Under the pieces are notes generated by a model that saw only the letters and a program-made list of their open reading frames with translations, searched no databases and was not told where the DNA came from. This document shows, one piece after another, positions 12,801 to 27,800 of a DNA stretch of 64,000 nt. Position 1 is the stretch's first letter. Each line of letters begins with the position of its first letter. Position numbers and translations under genes: made by a program. The DNA is from Anisus vortex (Eukaryota > Mollusca > Gastropoda > Planorbidae). The stretch covers positions 31,291,227-31,355,226 of the forward strand of contig OX421502.1 of NCBI GenBank assembly GCA_949126835.1, read 5' to 3'.

Positions 12801-15800
12801 GAATTTTCCTAAGACACTTTTGATGAAATGCACTTATTATATTCTAACCAAAAACTGTAGAAGACTTCCTTGGGGAAACATACATGGAGACCAAAGACAA
12901 AGTCTGGTCTTTAACCAAAGACAAAGTCTGGTCTTTAACCAAAGACAAAGTCTGGTCTTTAACCAAAGACAAAGTCTGGTCTTTAACCAAAGACAAAGTC
13001 TAGTCTTTAACCAAAGACAAAGTCTGGTCTTTAACCAAAGACAAAGTCTGGTCTTTAACCAAAGACAAAGTCTGGTCTTTAACCAAAGACAAAGTCTGGT
13101 CTTTAACCAAAGACAAAGTCTGGTCTTTAACCAAAGACAAAGTCTGGTCTTTAACCAAAGACAAAGTCTGGTCTTTAACCAAAGACAAAGTCTGGTCTTT
13201 AACCAAAGACAAAGTCTGGTCTTTAACCAAAGACAAAGTCTGGTCTTTAACCAAAGACAAAGTCTGGTCTTTAACCAAAGACAAAGTCTGGTCTTTAACC
13301 AAAGACAAAGTCTGGTCTTTAACCAAAGACAAAGTCTGGTCTTTAACCAAAGACAAAGTCTGGTCTTTAACCAAAGACAAAGTCTGGTCTTTAACCAAAG
13401 ACAAAGTCTGGTCTTTAACCAAAGACAAAGTCTGGTCTTTAACCAAAGACAAAGTCTGGTCTTTAACCAAAGACAAAGTCTGGTCTTTAACCAAAGACAA
13501 AGTCTGGTCTTTAACCAAAGACAAAGTCTGGTCTTTAACCAAAGACAAAGTCTGGTCTTTAACCAAAGACAAAGTCTGGTCTTTAACCAAAGACAAAGTC
13601 TGGTCTTTAACCAAAGACAAAGTCTGGTCTTTAACCAAAGACAAAGTCTGGTCTTTAACCAAAGACAAAGTCTGGTCTTTAACCAAAGACAAAGTCTGGT
13701 CTTTAACCAAAGACAAAGTCTGGTCTTTAACCAAAGACAAAGTCTGGTCTTTAACCAAAGACAAAGTCTGGTCTTTAACCAAAGACAAAGTCTGGTCTTT
13801 AACCAAAGATAAAGTCTGGTCTTTAACCAAAGACAAAGTCTGGTCTTTAACCAAAGACAAAGTCTGGTCTTTACCTCAACATCTTTCTTCACATCTTTCT
13901 TTTTGTTATCCTCCCCCTCCTCCTCCCCTCCCTCCATGTCATCCTCTGTGTTTGGCACCAGGGAGTCGACAAAGAACCAGAGCAGGTCGTGCAGACACAC
14001 TTGTTGAACCACACTTCTGATCAGCCAGTTCATAGCCTGGGGCAAAAGAAGGCATCAAAAGAGTAACATCATTAGAAACACCATACAGTAACATGATACA
14101 AGTACATCATACAGTGATATCATAAAGAAACATCTCTTTGTCGCATTGCATTGTTCAGTCATACAGTAACATGATACAAGTACATCATACATTGATATCA
14201 TAAAGAAACATCTCTTTGTCGCATTGCATTGTTCAGTCATACAGTAACATGATACAAGTACATCATGCAGTGATATCATAAAGAAACATCTCTTTGTCGC
14301 ATTGCATTGTTCAGTCATACAGTAACATGATACAAGTACATCATACAGTGATATCATAAAGAAACATCTCTTTGTCGCATTGCATTGTTAAGTTATACAG
14401 TTATAGTAATTCTCCCTTTCCCATAACTGTGTTAAATTGATGTTAAACTCAAAATATAAAAATTACAAGTCTTACACTTGTTACGAAACGTAAATTCCCT
14501 ACATTGTAATGTTAATAAACCAACTAAATCATTTAAGCAAATTGCGTTTAAACGATATAAATATTTCTCAGCTCAAAGTTTCCCCCGGGTTTTTCCTAAC
14601 CTAATTTGAGCATTATTGTTTTTTATTAACCTCGATAAAAACATGAACTGTGCATGCACCTACAGCGTGTCAAGGCCGTCCGGTCTCTCCTTATTTTGTT
14701 AGAGCATTATTGCTTGTTCTTAATAAAAGACATTCTGATCACGCAGTCAGCACGCAGGCTTGATTAAAATTCTCGTGTCACTAGGCTGGCGGGATTTTCC
14801 AACGATTGACCCATAACATATTTCTACGCGATTCGACACTTTTGTTCAGTTCTTGGCGTACATTCGATCAGATAACATCTAAGATTCTGAGTCTCTGAGG
14901 ATCGTTTCTATTTGAGTTGTATTATGAAAAATTTATTATTCTACTATTAACTACAATGCTATATGTTCATTGAGGATATTCATTACTAATTGGAATATGT
15001 GTATTTCTTGATTGTGTATATAATATTATTTGGATTCCTACTGGATTGATGTTGTAAATTAAACCAAATTTATCGTTGCTTTCTACACAACTTGGTTAAC
15101 GTCAATATTTCAAAGTTATCTACATGTGTGTATGTGTAATATTTATTCAACTATATTAATAATCTACACTACCACTCAACATCGAGGTTCTTGCTGTATA
15201 ATATGAGCCACATAAATAATTATACATGAAGTAAATCAACTGTAAACTCTAAAACTACGCTATGTGAATTGCCAGGGGATTATAAGAACCAGGAATACTC
15301 TAGACAACTACAAATAAACTTCAGAATGATATAATAAGATCTTCACTAATACAAGGATACTCACACTAACAATAACAATACTATAACTATCATTTTCATG
15401 AATTGAATGGGGGCTCTAGCCGTAATAACATTATAAATTATAATTATACTTGTGTGATAAATAGAAGGTCTCATCCATGATTTATTATGGTGAATAAATT
15501 GCTATGTAATACACTAAAGTTTATTACTTAAATATGTGGGATTAATTGATCAAATGTATTTATGATAATTGTTAAGAATAAAAGAAATGTCTTTTTTTGT
15601 TTTGTTTTACAAAGCTTATCTTTGCAACCATATCTTGTAATTTATTGAGACCTTGTAAGATACACTATACAAAGAGCCCATTCAGAAAAATGTTCATACT
15701 TGTTACATCTATATCTAATTCATACCATGAAATTATCCTATCGAAAAGCACATAAACTATTGGGTCACCCCTTACCTGAATGGCAAACACCCGACACATG

Positions 15801-18800
15801 GCCTTCCTGAGGGCCTGTTTCATGGCTAGCTGCAGGCCTTCAAGGTCGTGGCGCTGAACTATGAACTCCATCACAGGCCTCTCCAAAGTCTTCCCCCCAT
15901 TCCGTTTCTCCACAGCAGATATCAGTCTTGTCATAGCCACAGATGGATGTTTCAACAGGGAGGCTCCACCATCTGAAGTAGACACCAAGAAATAGTTCAT
16001 TGGAAATCAATGTTAATTATCAAGCTGATAACAGGTAGGATTTAGTTGAATGGGCGCTGCTAGCCAATATTTCTATAACAAGAAATAGTTCATTGGAAAT
16101 CAATGTTGATTATCAAGCTATAGACCACAGGGCTGGCAGGTTTTAGTTGAATTGGAGCTGCTAGCCAATATTTCTAAGTCTTTAGATATCGACATTTTTT
16201 TTTTTAGGAAAGTGATGGAAATTATACATACTCTCTAGTGTAATACATGTTTATTGTTTTCTATTCCAGGGACATATCTATGATTAAGCTCACTTTCTTT
16301 TCCCCTATTAAATGTCTGGCATAATTTACAATACAAGGGCGAATCCAAATAAGTTATTTATTCTTGACTGGCTTATAGACATGGAATGGGTTGCCTGAAC
16401 CAGGATAAGCAACAGCATAGCATCATTTAAAACACTTATTGAAATGAAAAATTATAATTAAACCGGTGAAAAATGTAGGATGCTATACTTTTTGCCGAAG
16501 TAAAAGAATTAGAGGGTTTCATAACAAATTAAACTGTTTTCTACATCCCAAACAAGATCAGTTTGTCTTTCACCTGTAACACTTCCACTGTTGTTTCTAC
16601 GCCGGGAGGACACGGACACAGCCCTGGAGAAGACAAAGTCGTTCTCCTCCCCCTCATTCTCCGTCACGTACTCGGAGACGCTGCGGTGGAAGGCCTTCTT
16701 GTGGCTGTCCTGCTCATTCTCAGGGCTGGTGCTGGCACTCTTGGTCATTGGCTGTTTCTCCAGCATTGCCCTGGTGTTTTCATGCTGACAGATAAAACAA
16801 ATCATCATTTTTAATGTCTCAGTGAAACTTAATTTAGAGAACATCTGGTTTTTATTCACAAAGAAATTTCTTTGAAAAACTACTTGGCATTAGAGTATCT
16901 ATTAGATCAGCCATCTTTTATAATAAACACACATTTTAAGACATAGGTCATTTAAAATTAATGTGTAGGTCAGTTTATAAAAAAAATAATTCTGAATTAC
17001 CTTGAGAGCAGGTAGAAGCTGTGAAAAAGGTCTAGTGTCTTGACCTAGAGAACCAGATCTTGCAAGTGGACTATGACGGGGGTCAGTCGGCAGCCGAGGT
17101 CGCTGGAGCTGCAAGGCGGACCGCTGTTGCGGCGCTATGCTCATGGACCCCGACCTGACAAAGGACCTTCCCTCCTCCACAAAGAAATCCTCGGCAAAGG
17201 CAGAGTCAGAGTTGCCCGCATTGTGGAGGTTCAAATACTGGAACGGCACTGGTGGGAAAGGGTCCGGCTCGGCCTCGCTGACGCTTGGCAGGTACATGTC
17301 GGTGGTGCGGGGCAGCGACAGTGGCCTGGTCTTGTTGTGTACGGGCAGGGACAAGCCCGAGGCGCTGGCCAGCTCCAGCAAGAACTGAGCGTTGTTCTTG
17401 AGGATATGGTGAGGCTCCAGGGGCGTCAGGAAGTTGTGAGGCTTGCTGGTGGCATTGGAGCTCTTCCGCTTGCCCCTCCGTGCCTTGTCCTTGGAGGGCT
17501 TCTTCTCTTTCATGTACTTCTCCCTGCACTTCTCGCACATCAGGTACCAGGAGCAGTCTCCAATGCCCCCTTCCCCACAGTTCCCTGCCCAGCCACCACT
17601 GAAGTTCCCACTGGAGTTGTAGCCCTTGCCACTGGCATGCTTGCCGCAGCCTGGGTGAGCTTGTCGCATGTGGTATGTAACAGGATGTGGAAATAGGTTC
17701 TGAAATATAATCAACAAAGATCTGATTAGAAAAGAGAAGCTAGCATTCTAGCACACTCGAACAAAACTACATTATTAATTAGATGTCTTTATAAAACCAA
17801 AACAATATTGTTCAACTAATCAAATCATAATAAATACACATATCTCAATACTTTGATAAAAAAAAAAAAGTTTTTTTTCACATTTAAAATGCAGTAAAAA
17901 TTAATTTTCAAGGGTTCAGATCATATGGAAATGTTACATACAATGGCCCAAATAAAAATATAAATTGTCAAAAGCACAAATAATCAGTAGAGCTAAAATT
18001 TCTTAAATCATTTGAAAATATTTTTACATAATGTTTGAAATAATGGTTATGACATGGATTTAATTATTACCTGACACAGCTCACAATAAGTATCCTCTCC
18101 AACAGCCGCTGCCGCCAAAGCTGCTGCAGCACCAAGATCACCACCGGCCCCACCAGGTGGACGGAACATCCTCACCACAGCCTCGCCAAATAGCCCTTGG
18201 GCACGGACTGCAATGTTACCTAGGCCAGCTAAGATCATGGAATAAATACAATGGTCAATTATAGACACTGCAATGTTACTTAGACCTACTAGGATCTGTG
18301 AATAAATGCAATGGTCAATAATAGACACAGCAATGTTACCTAGACCTACTAGGATCATGGAATTAATATAATGGTCAATAATAGACACTGCAATGTTACC
18401 TAGACCTACTAGGATCTTTGAAGATACAATGGTCAAAAATAGAAACAGCAATGTTACATAGACCTACTAGGATCGTTAAGTTATTACAATGGTCAATAAT
18501 AGACACAACCATGCTACCTAGTCATACCAGCATAATTTAACTTAGCCCAATACCCAACATTAACAGCTTAGAAGGTTTATTTTTAAGAGATTAATTTATG
18601 TATGCTATAACAAAGGTTTGTTAAAAAAATTGTACCTCCTGCGCCTGCTGCCGGATCTATTATTGGCATGGGCGGGGCCTTGACTCCTTTTCTTTTTTTC
18701 ATTCTTTTCTCCTTGTCTTTGTCTTTCTCCCTTCTCTCATGCTGCTTAATCCTGGCAGCCATCGCTGGACTAGGCCGGACAGAGTCCTGGGTCATGACCT

Positions 18801-21800
18801 GAAGAACTGACTCTGACAATTCTTCCCAAAAGTGAACAAGATGCTGCAGTGTCTTTGGCAGCTGGGTCTCCTGGACATAAAGAATTTTTCATTGCAAGAC
18901 TGTACATCTTATACTTCATTAAAAAAGTTATAACATAATTATAAAACTTTTGCGATTTGGGAATTATAAAGTTCTGTTTGGGCAATGTACTTTTTGGGGA
19001 TTGCAAATTACTGTTTGAGCATTGTAAAGTACGTTTTGGGCATTGCAAAGTAGTTTGGGCATTGTAAAGTACTGTTTGGGTTTAAGTACTGTTTAGGCAT
19101 TGTAAAGTACTGTTTGGGCAATCCAAAGCACTTTTGGGCATTGTAAATTACTTTTGGGCATTGTAAAGTACCATTAGGCAGAAGTACTTTGGGCATTGTA
19201 AATTACTGTTGGAGTACTGTTGGAGTAAAGTACTGTTGGGCATAAGTATTGTTTGGGGTAAAGTACTTTTGGGCATTGTAAAGTACTGTTGCAGCATTGT
19301 AAAGTAATGTAAAGTATCTATTTCAGACCATGTTGGTTTATAGTAGCTGAAGCAGCCTTCACCAGTTTCTGTGACTTTTGCACAATGCCCAGCCACATTG
19401 CAGTCCCCCAAATAGTATCAGGTACCCACCAGAGTTGAGCAAACCCCGAGTTTATCCTGGCTTCAAATCTAAGACCCTTTGGAATGGCAATCTGAACATG
19501 TTGCCACTGGACCATGTGTGCAAACTGGGTATTGTGCTAGGCAATAGAAATCTCATTTCAATCCATGACAACTGAAATTGTGCAACTCTTCCCGAAAAGA
19601 TCTGCAGTAAAATCCTACCTCTTTTTTTCATCAGATTCAAAGAAATTTTGACGAGTCTTCTTGATTATTAAACATTTTGCTGGTTGCTACATTTAAAATT
19701 ACCTTCTCTCCTTTCATCTGCTGAGCTGCTAAAGCCACTTGTTCTTGGAACTTGGCTGTATTGCCTTCAGATTTATGCCTCTCCACGGGCTTCTTCATGA
19801 CACCTTCATACTTGTACATCTTGTCAACATCTAGCGGGTTAGCAATGCAAAGTTGTTTACGGATTATATACCCAGTATCAAACGATTAACAAAAATATAG
19901 CAATAAATTTTTTTGTTTCTGTTCAGGTAATTAAAACTTTTTTTTATTATCTCAATATTAACAAATTCATCATCATCCTGTTCCAGCAGCCATCTGGGCA
20001 CTTGCCTTTTGGACTATGGTGAAGAAATTGCAGACTTTTTTGTAGCTGTTCGTAGTTGGAATACTGTGTGGTGGAGAGATTTGGTGTTCTGGGGAGGTAG
20101 ACACCTCGAATGTCCTGCAGTGCCAGGCAGTGAAAAAGGTCATGGGCAACTGTTTCATTTTTGTGTTTACAAAAAGGGCATGCCACAGTTTTTTCTGGTG
20201 TGATGCAGTTAAGGTGTGAGTTTAGATGTATGTGTCCTGTGCGCAGGCAAAAGATGGTCACTTAATCTTGTCAATGTAGGGCATTTATTAGGTCATTTTC
20301 GTCTGGTTTGGGCATATGTGGGAAGACACATCTTTTGGCTGTGCCCAGTGCCCAACCATTTAACCCCTTTTCTTTGCTCACTTAGTATAAAATATAAATT
20401 TGGATAAGATGAAAGCAGACATAAGAACAATAGAGACAAAGCTACTTACCAGCATCAGACTTGGACTCACACAGTAGGGACTTGGTTGGTGGTATATCTG
20501 TGTTTAACGCAGCCCTGGATGAGGCAGACCTGTCAACATATGATTGAGTCACATAGGGTTCATGTCTTTCAGGACAGTTTTAAAATATATATATAGACTC
20601 TAGTTTTAGATACAATTATCAACAGCTGAAATATGGTCTCATCTCAAGAGACTAAAAAAAAAATATTAATATAGTAATAAATTTATCAAATCACTAATTT
20701 AAAATATAATTTTAAAGGAAAGTAGTGAAGAAAATGTGTCCACAGATCGATTGTATATATATATATTCCATTGGGGCATAAACTGCGTTTCTATATCACC
20801 ATATAAATATAATTCAAATATAAAGTAATTCACAGTCTAAAAAATTATCAGATACTTGTAAAAGACTAAAGAGACAAATTTTAGTTTACTGGTTTTGATA
20901 ACTGGTATATGACATTATATAGTTAATAACATATTGATAACATATGAATGTATTTTTCAAAACTATAGAAACCGCCTTTATTAAATCAACAAACTTATAT
21001 GGCCACATCAAAGCAGAGGGGAGACTTTGATGACATGATTATTGGATGAACTAGACCAAATACAACTGCATATATCAGAGATGAACTAGACCAAGCACAA
21101 CTGCATAGATCAGAGATGAACTAGACCGAGCACAACTGTATATATCAGAGATGAACTAGACCAAGCACAACTGCATAGATCAGAGATTAACTAGACCAAG
21201 CACAACTGCATAGATCAGAGATGAACTAGACCAAGCACAACTGCATATATCAGAGATTAACTAGACCAAGCACAACTGCATAGATCAGAGATGAACTAGA
21301 CCAAGCACAACTGCATATATCAGAGATGAACTAGACCAAGCACAACTGCATAGATCAGAGATGAACTAGACCAAGCACAACTGCATAGATCATAGATTAA
21401 CTAGACAAAGCACAACTGCATATATCAGAGATGAACTAGACCAAGCACAACTGCATAGATCAGAGATTAACTAGACCAAGTACATTTGCATAGATCAGAG
21501 ATTAACTAGACCAAGCACAACTGCATAGATCAGAGATGAACTAGACCAAGCACAACTGCATAGATCAGAGATGAACTAGACCAAGTACAACTGCATAGAT
21601 CATAAATGAACTAGACCAAGTACAACTGCATAGATCAGAGACGAACTAGACTACGTAGCCTACAACTGCATAGATCAGAGATGAACTAGACCAAGTACAA
21701 ATGCATAGATCAGAGATCCATGGAGACTCCTAGGTCCTATGAAGAGACCTGGCAGAATGGTCTGACTAAACTGTTTATATTTATGTCAGTGGTAGTAAGC

Positions 21801-24800
21801 AAAGCTTGTTGAAAGGTATTGAAGGAAGGTACTATTAAAGTACTAGTAGTGACTCAGTGATATCACACTTGTGTGTTTAGCATCAGGCTCCTTTACCTTG
21901 GCCTAACATCATCAGCAGGCTCCCTCTCAGCATCAGAGTACTGGGGCTCTAGGTTGAACCTGACCCTGCTTTCATTGATGTTGTCTTTCCTGCGGTGAGA
22001 TTTGTCTTTACTGGACTCAGTGGCATGGCGTTGCCTCTTTGGTTCAGCACTAGACTGGCTTTTCCTTTCCTGTATTTAAACAATAAACTACAATAATTAA
22101 CAATTCAAATATTTTAAAATAAATTCTGTATATTGTCCATTTTTGTTCACAATTAAAATTAATTTAAATTTCTCTTTTTTTTTTTCAAAATCAAACTTAA
22201 AAAGAAATAAATATAAAAATAAATTCTAATTACAAAATAATACATTTCTTTTAATATTAGTAAATCTTTTCTCTAAATTAGTGTTTGGATGAGCCTTACT
22301 TACCCTCACAAATTTGGACATTTCTTTGGTAAGGTCAGGGTGGAATTTCAGAAAAGAGGCGCAGGCCATAGCATCATGGACGATGCCCTCGTGCCACATG
22401 AAGGCAGCAAAGACTGCTCTGAGGCACTCGGCAGCAGCTGGTGATAGTGCCTCCTTCACTGGCCCGATTCGGTTTCCTTCCAAAAGCTAATATAGGGAGG
22501 ATAATAAACCATTGAATAATGCACAATGATAAAAGAAACATTGAAAATATTAACACAAAATTTGATATTTATGAAAAATATAAGGACGATCACATTTGCC
22601 AGCCTGAACACATTTTCTTCTTCTTTTCCTTCTTCATTCTCAAGGAACACATTTTAATTGACAAGTCTTAATGAGGCATGACCTTTTCAAATGAAAGATA
22701 TCATGAACTTCCGGTGACATTTCCTACCATATACATAAACAAAAAACATGCTTTTGCTGGTGTTTGACAATTGATTTCAACCTTGACGGCCAGTTGTGGT
22801 CTTCTAGAAATATACAAAGGCTACAAGATTAGTTATGAGGAATCCGTTTTTAACACCAAAAGTGAGTAGGCGATAATTAATACTCAAAGGGTTAGTCTCG
22901 TTAAGTTAAATTTAGCTTTGTTTATTAATAAATTATCAAGAACTACGTCCTTGGTTATTAAAAAAACACAAAGCCTAAATTCATAAAAACAAAAAACGAA
23001 AATTCTTTTGCATCAAGCAATAAGTTTGGGATCATAAATAGGTGATTCTTCAAATCTGACATTCACAATCCAATGTTTTCTTTTGGCAATGAAGTAAAAT
23101 TTAATCCATCACATCTTTTTTGTACAACCAGTAACGCAGCACACTGACATGTTTTGAATAAAATGAACGAATGGGACCGGAAATTTTTACACGTCCACCT
23201 TTTAATCATGCATAATCATCAAGACTTGTCAATACAGTCATAACATTTTACTCATTCTCTTATAGACTAAGAACTAACGAAACTCTCTAGGATAGTATGA
23301 ACACACAGGCCAGCTAATACACACAATGCAAAAATTAGATCAACAACCTTAGAGGCAGATGATGAACGACTGCGTTGCAAAGGCAAAGTGTCAGCTGGCG
23401 GGGATGCAGCCCTCTCACGTTTGGAACGGCTCAACCGGCTCCTGTCCTTTCTGGTAGACTTTGGGGACAGCCTTTAAAGAATTTTTTGTAACATTTTAAA
23501 ATTTGCTTGTAAAGGGAAAAAAAAACATCAACATTAGCAATACTTCATTGGAGTTAATTAGTTTTGATACTGTACTTGGCTATAGAGAAATACATTTACC
23601 GAACATCATCTTTTGGTGAGGCGGTTCCTATGGTGAACATATTAGATATCCGGGACACTGAGCCACTAGCACCCGAGGCTGCACCTGCTCCGATAATACC
23701 GCCACCGCTGCCGCCGCTTGCTCCAACCACACCAATGTCCACCAGGTCCAAGGCAGGGGAAGAGCTAACCAAACCAAACAAAGTTTTCATGTAAACATAA
23801 TAATGAAACAAATAATTTGTAATTAGAGACAGTTTAAATACTGACATACAGACTTCTAAGTACTATTTACTAACTATAAGTTTTAGTCAAATGTTTTTAG
23901 TTCCAAGGGTACTCTTTAATTAAAAGACATTTTTAAAACAAAAATTAAAATGTACAAACTGCTTACTTGTCATTTCGGAAAGGCGGTGACCTCAGTCTGG
24001 ACCTTGCTCCTCCGTTGGCTAAAGCACCACCCAGTCCTATGTCCGAAGCATCCCTCGCTGCCGGAGCAGACACAGACTTCACAGTTGGAGTCACCACGGC
24101 TATGGGACTGTCCTTCTTTGACCCTAAATCCGTTTTGAAACTTGGCTTGCCCTCCGCTTTCTCTTTGGCTCCCTGGGCTTCAGATTTCAGAGGTGTGCCC
24201 GGCGAGGGCTGTTTGGGTGGCGTCACCGTCGGTGCACTAGACGTAGAAGGTGCACCTGACACCTCCAGAACAGGGGAAAAACTGACGTGGTGCACGACCT
24301 TTTCAGGTTCTGGCTTCAAGGTGACAGGCTCGGGCTTAAAGGTGACAGGCTCATAATCATCACTGACTAGATTTGAAATCTTTGCTTTGATGTTCTCCAC
24401 ATGAAGTGCATGCTTGGAGGGGGAGGCTTGGACTGCTTCTTTGACTTTGTCCGCTCTGGTGGCCAATGGGGTCGCTGGCGGTGTAGGGGTGGCAGACTTC
24501 TCAAAAGAGTTCACTTTCAACAGCGGGGCTCTGCCCGTTCTGGATGGCACAGGGCTGGAGGGTGGAGTCTTGTAAAGGTCATCTTTGGATGATGATGATT
24601 CTCTTGCAGATCTTTGTGAATCTGAAGATTCTGTAGGCATATCATCAACAGTTTTGTGTAAAAGTATGTATTTTTGTATAATAATGTCTAATCATTATAT
24701 TAAAATGTAATCATCACCTGTAACAGTTTTAAACATATTTATATGTAAACATTTTATTTATATATATCAGTTTCCAAAAAGTTACAAAAAGCATACCTGG

Positions 24801-27800
24801 GTAACTGTAATATTTTATAGGCGATTTCTTACTGGCTGAAAAGTGCATATGTGACCCGTTCTCGCGAAAGGTGACATAAGTCGGAAATACCAATTTGTGC
24901 TACATGCGTTTTTGTACTGTGCCGGCCTTTCAGGTGAATTTTTTTTTATTTTTGTAAATACTAGGTGGGTTAGCTAAGTCGACAGCGAGCTCGACTCCCA
25001 AGCGCCGCATCAGGGGTTCGACCCTCGGTGCAGGCAGCCATAAATCCACCGCCGACTTGGAGAGGAGATGGGCGCCGCCAAGTCTACCAAGCCCAAGAGA
25101 GGACTAATGGACACCCAGTGTCCATTAGCTCCCCCCAACGACCGCCAAGGTTAAGGGACAAGAAGAAGAAGAAATACTAGGTTATCCATTTCTAAATCAT
25201 AATTTATGTTTTTTATATTTTTTTCTACTTAAAAATATTTTAATTAATTATTTTGATCAACATGTGATTTAGAGTTTAGCATAAGGTCACTAAAATTCGA
25301 CTTTATTTAACCTATGTGTTTTCTACCAAAACCTTGACAGTATCCCATAACATTATATATCATTGAAAAGGGCAGATTCTCAGGAATTTACGTGTCATCA
25401 CTATTTATTTATAGAAACCAATCAGAAAATATTTAAGCCTAAAGTTTGGGATAAACAATTCTTTCTATCCAATGAAAATTCGTTTAAAAATTGATCATTG
25501 GTTATGATACCATATTTTTCCAATACAAATTTGCTGATTGGCTATTGGAATACAAGGAGTAAACAATTAGGCTTTCCGTTTTCGAGATTATGAAAATTTC
25601 ACAACATGGAGATACACATAGCTTCACTGCTAAGTTCTTTGCGAGATGTGAATATTATTTTTTTTTTTTCAGTTTTATTATAAAATAATATCGTATATAC
25701 CACTAAAAGGATAATTGAATGCCCTTTCCATTGGTATGTAAATATGATATTACGACTCTGATTGCTACGGAGTTTAGACATTTTCAAATACATAAACTTT
25801 AAAACACGTTTTCTCAAAACTCTAGTTTTTTGTCTTACTAGTTCTAAGTGATAGTAAGTGTCATAGAAAAATGAAATATTGACGTATAATAATAAGTTTG
25901 GTATTAAAATAAAGCTATTCAATGCCCTTTCAAACGATATATATAGCTCAAAATGTTGAAAAAAACACTTATGTCACCTTTTGTGGGAACAGGTCACATA
26001 TTTAGAGATGGTTGACCATATTTTTATGTGTAACGTACATTTAAACCAGTTAAAGTAAGTTGACATGAATATTTATAAATAAATTATACTTAAAGAGATT
26101 GACCTAAAAAAAAATGAGGCGTGAAAAGTTGGGGAATTACCTATTACCTTATTTGACCATAAAAAAGTAGGTTTCTTTAAGATTTACTTTATTCTCAAAT
26201 TTTAAGTCATTTAAAAAACATAAATGTTGGACCATCAAGAGTGACTGATTGACACTGCAGTTTAGTTATTCAAATTGTAATGTAAAGGACCATAAGACCA
26301 GAAGGTACATCTCTTATTAACCAATTTTCTTCTTTTAAATCTCTCCTAAAAATATCTAAAAAATTTACAAATTTATTTTAAGTGCCCATATTTTTTTTTA
26401 TTGCCCGTTACACCGTAATGAGTGTCTTAATAGCGTACAAATACAGCGAAATACAGACTGGTACCCAGGTATGAAAAAGTCTTAAACTCTGTTATTAAAA
26501 TAAAAAACATTTCTAAAGTGATTGTGACTAACATCAATAATATCAGGAGTGTTACAGGCTCAACATTTCATAAACTTACTTCTATCTGCGACAGACTTGG
26601 GGCTTCCCTCTCTGGATGCTGTCTTGGGTGAGCTTGGGGGAGAAGGTTGGGGCGTGGGACCGTTGCCGTTGGCCCTAGATTCACCTGAGGAGTAAACAAC
26701 ACCAGAAAGAAGCTAATGTAAACAACACCAGAAAGAAGCTAATGCCTCAGTGCCTCAGATTTACGGATGTATGTACTCTGATAATGGCAATGGAATTAGG
26801 AAAGAAAAGCACCATTTGTACAGAGCTTTCACAAGCCTTTCATGTGCAAAATGCAGAAAAATGACAACAAGAATGGGTAAGTTGTATAATTTGGAATAAG
26901 TATTACCAAATAGTTCCGTGAGACTTTAGAACCAATTAGCCATGACCACTAAATTAATATAAAATCAGCACCTGTTTATTTATGTGTCCCACTGGCATTG
27001 AATTAAAAAACACTGTGAATCTTATTTAACTGCAGGTATGTACGGTAGATTAAAGATTTCTGTATATAATGATGTTTATGTTAATAAGTGAATTTAACAT
27101 ATAATCATGGATTTGATTTTAAGTAAATGGGTTAAAACAATTCAGTATGTGAAAAAGTTAAATTAATTATAATTACTGTTTATTTTTTTATATTATAACT
27201 CAATGTATTACCATATTAAGCTGATTTTAATATATGTTTATACATAAAATGAATATAACAAACAGAAATGTTAACAAGTGGCTTCTATGAATAAGATAAA
27301 AGGTGAAATTATTAGAACCAAGGATATGTTGATAAATAAATTTAATTTAACCATCAGGCCGAAAAATAAGATAAAAGTTCAAGCTATTATGGTAAAATGA
27401 CCCAAAAAAAAACAAATTATATTAAAAAAATGATTTTTCTGCATGTCAATGACATACTTGTTTAAAATGATAATTTGACACAGAGTACCAAAGATGAGAA
27501 ACTTTATGAAAAATGGTCGGCTGTATTTAAACTAAACAAAAATAAGTAGAAACCATACCATAAACAATTATAATACAAATACTAGATCGTTTTGTAATGT
27601 TTCTATCTGTTCACACCATGAATATCGGTCTTAATGCAATCATGGTAATAGTAAATTTCATTGGATTGCATCATATTTTTGCTTAAGAGCATCAGCTACA
27701 ACAAAACAATCAATCTCACAATGGTATTTAAAATGATTTTGTTATTCATCTAGTTACAATATGCATTTTTTTAATTTAACTACCTTGGGTTAAATTAATA

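Noticed and set aside
12820..14045. Open frames of 286-402 codons as genes
   Set aside because: Products of the 24-bp minisatellite; only 13875-14036 is a real exon (e43).
14055..14357. 100-codon Cys-rich frame ([17 protein letters not shown] repeats)
   Set aside because: Translation of the 78-bp minisatellite, no independent gene signals.
17073..17696. 207-codon plus-strand frame
   Set aside because: Antisense shadow of exon e40, whose minus-strand product is clearly conserved.
23967..24356. 129-codon plus-strand frame
   Set aside because: Antisense shadow of the Pro/Ser-rich exon e31.
24971..25024. Functional tRNA gene
   Set aside because: A and B boxes are present but no complete cloverleaf; the flanking target duplication and (AAG)n tail identify a SINE.
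25599..25922. 107-codon minus-strand frame in the TIR element as a transposase
   Set aside because: No transposase motif, AT-rich low-complexity composition; the element looks non-autonomous.
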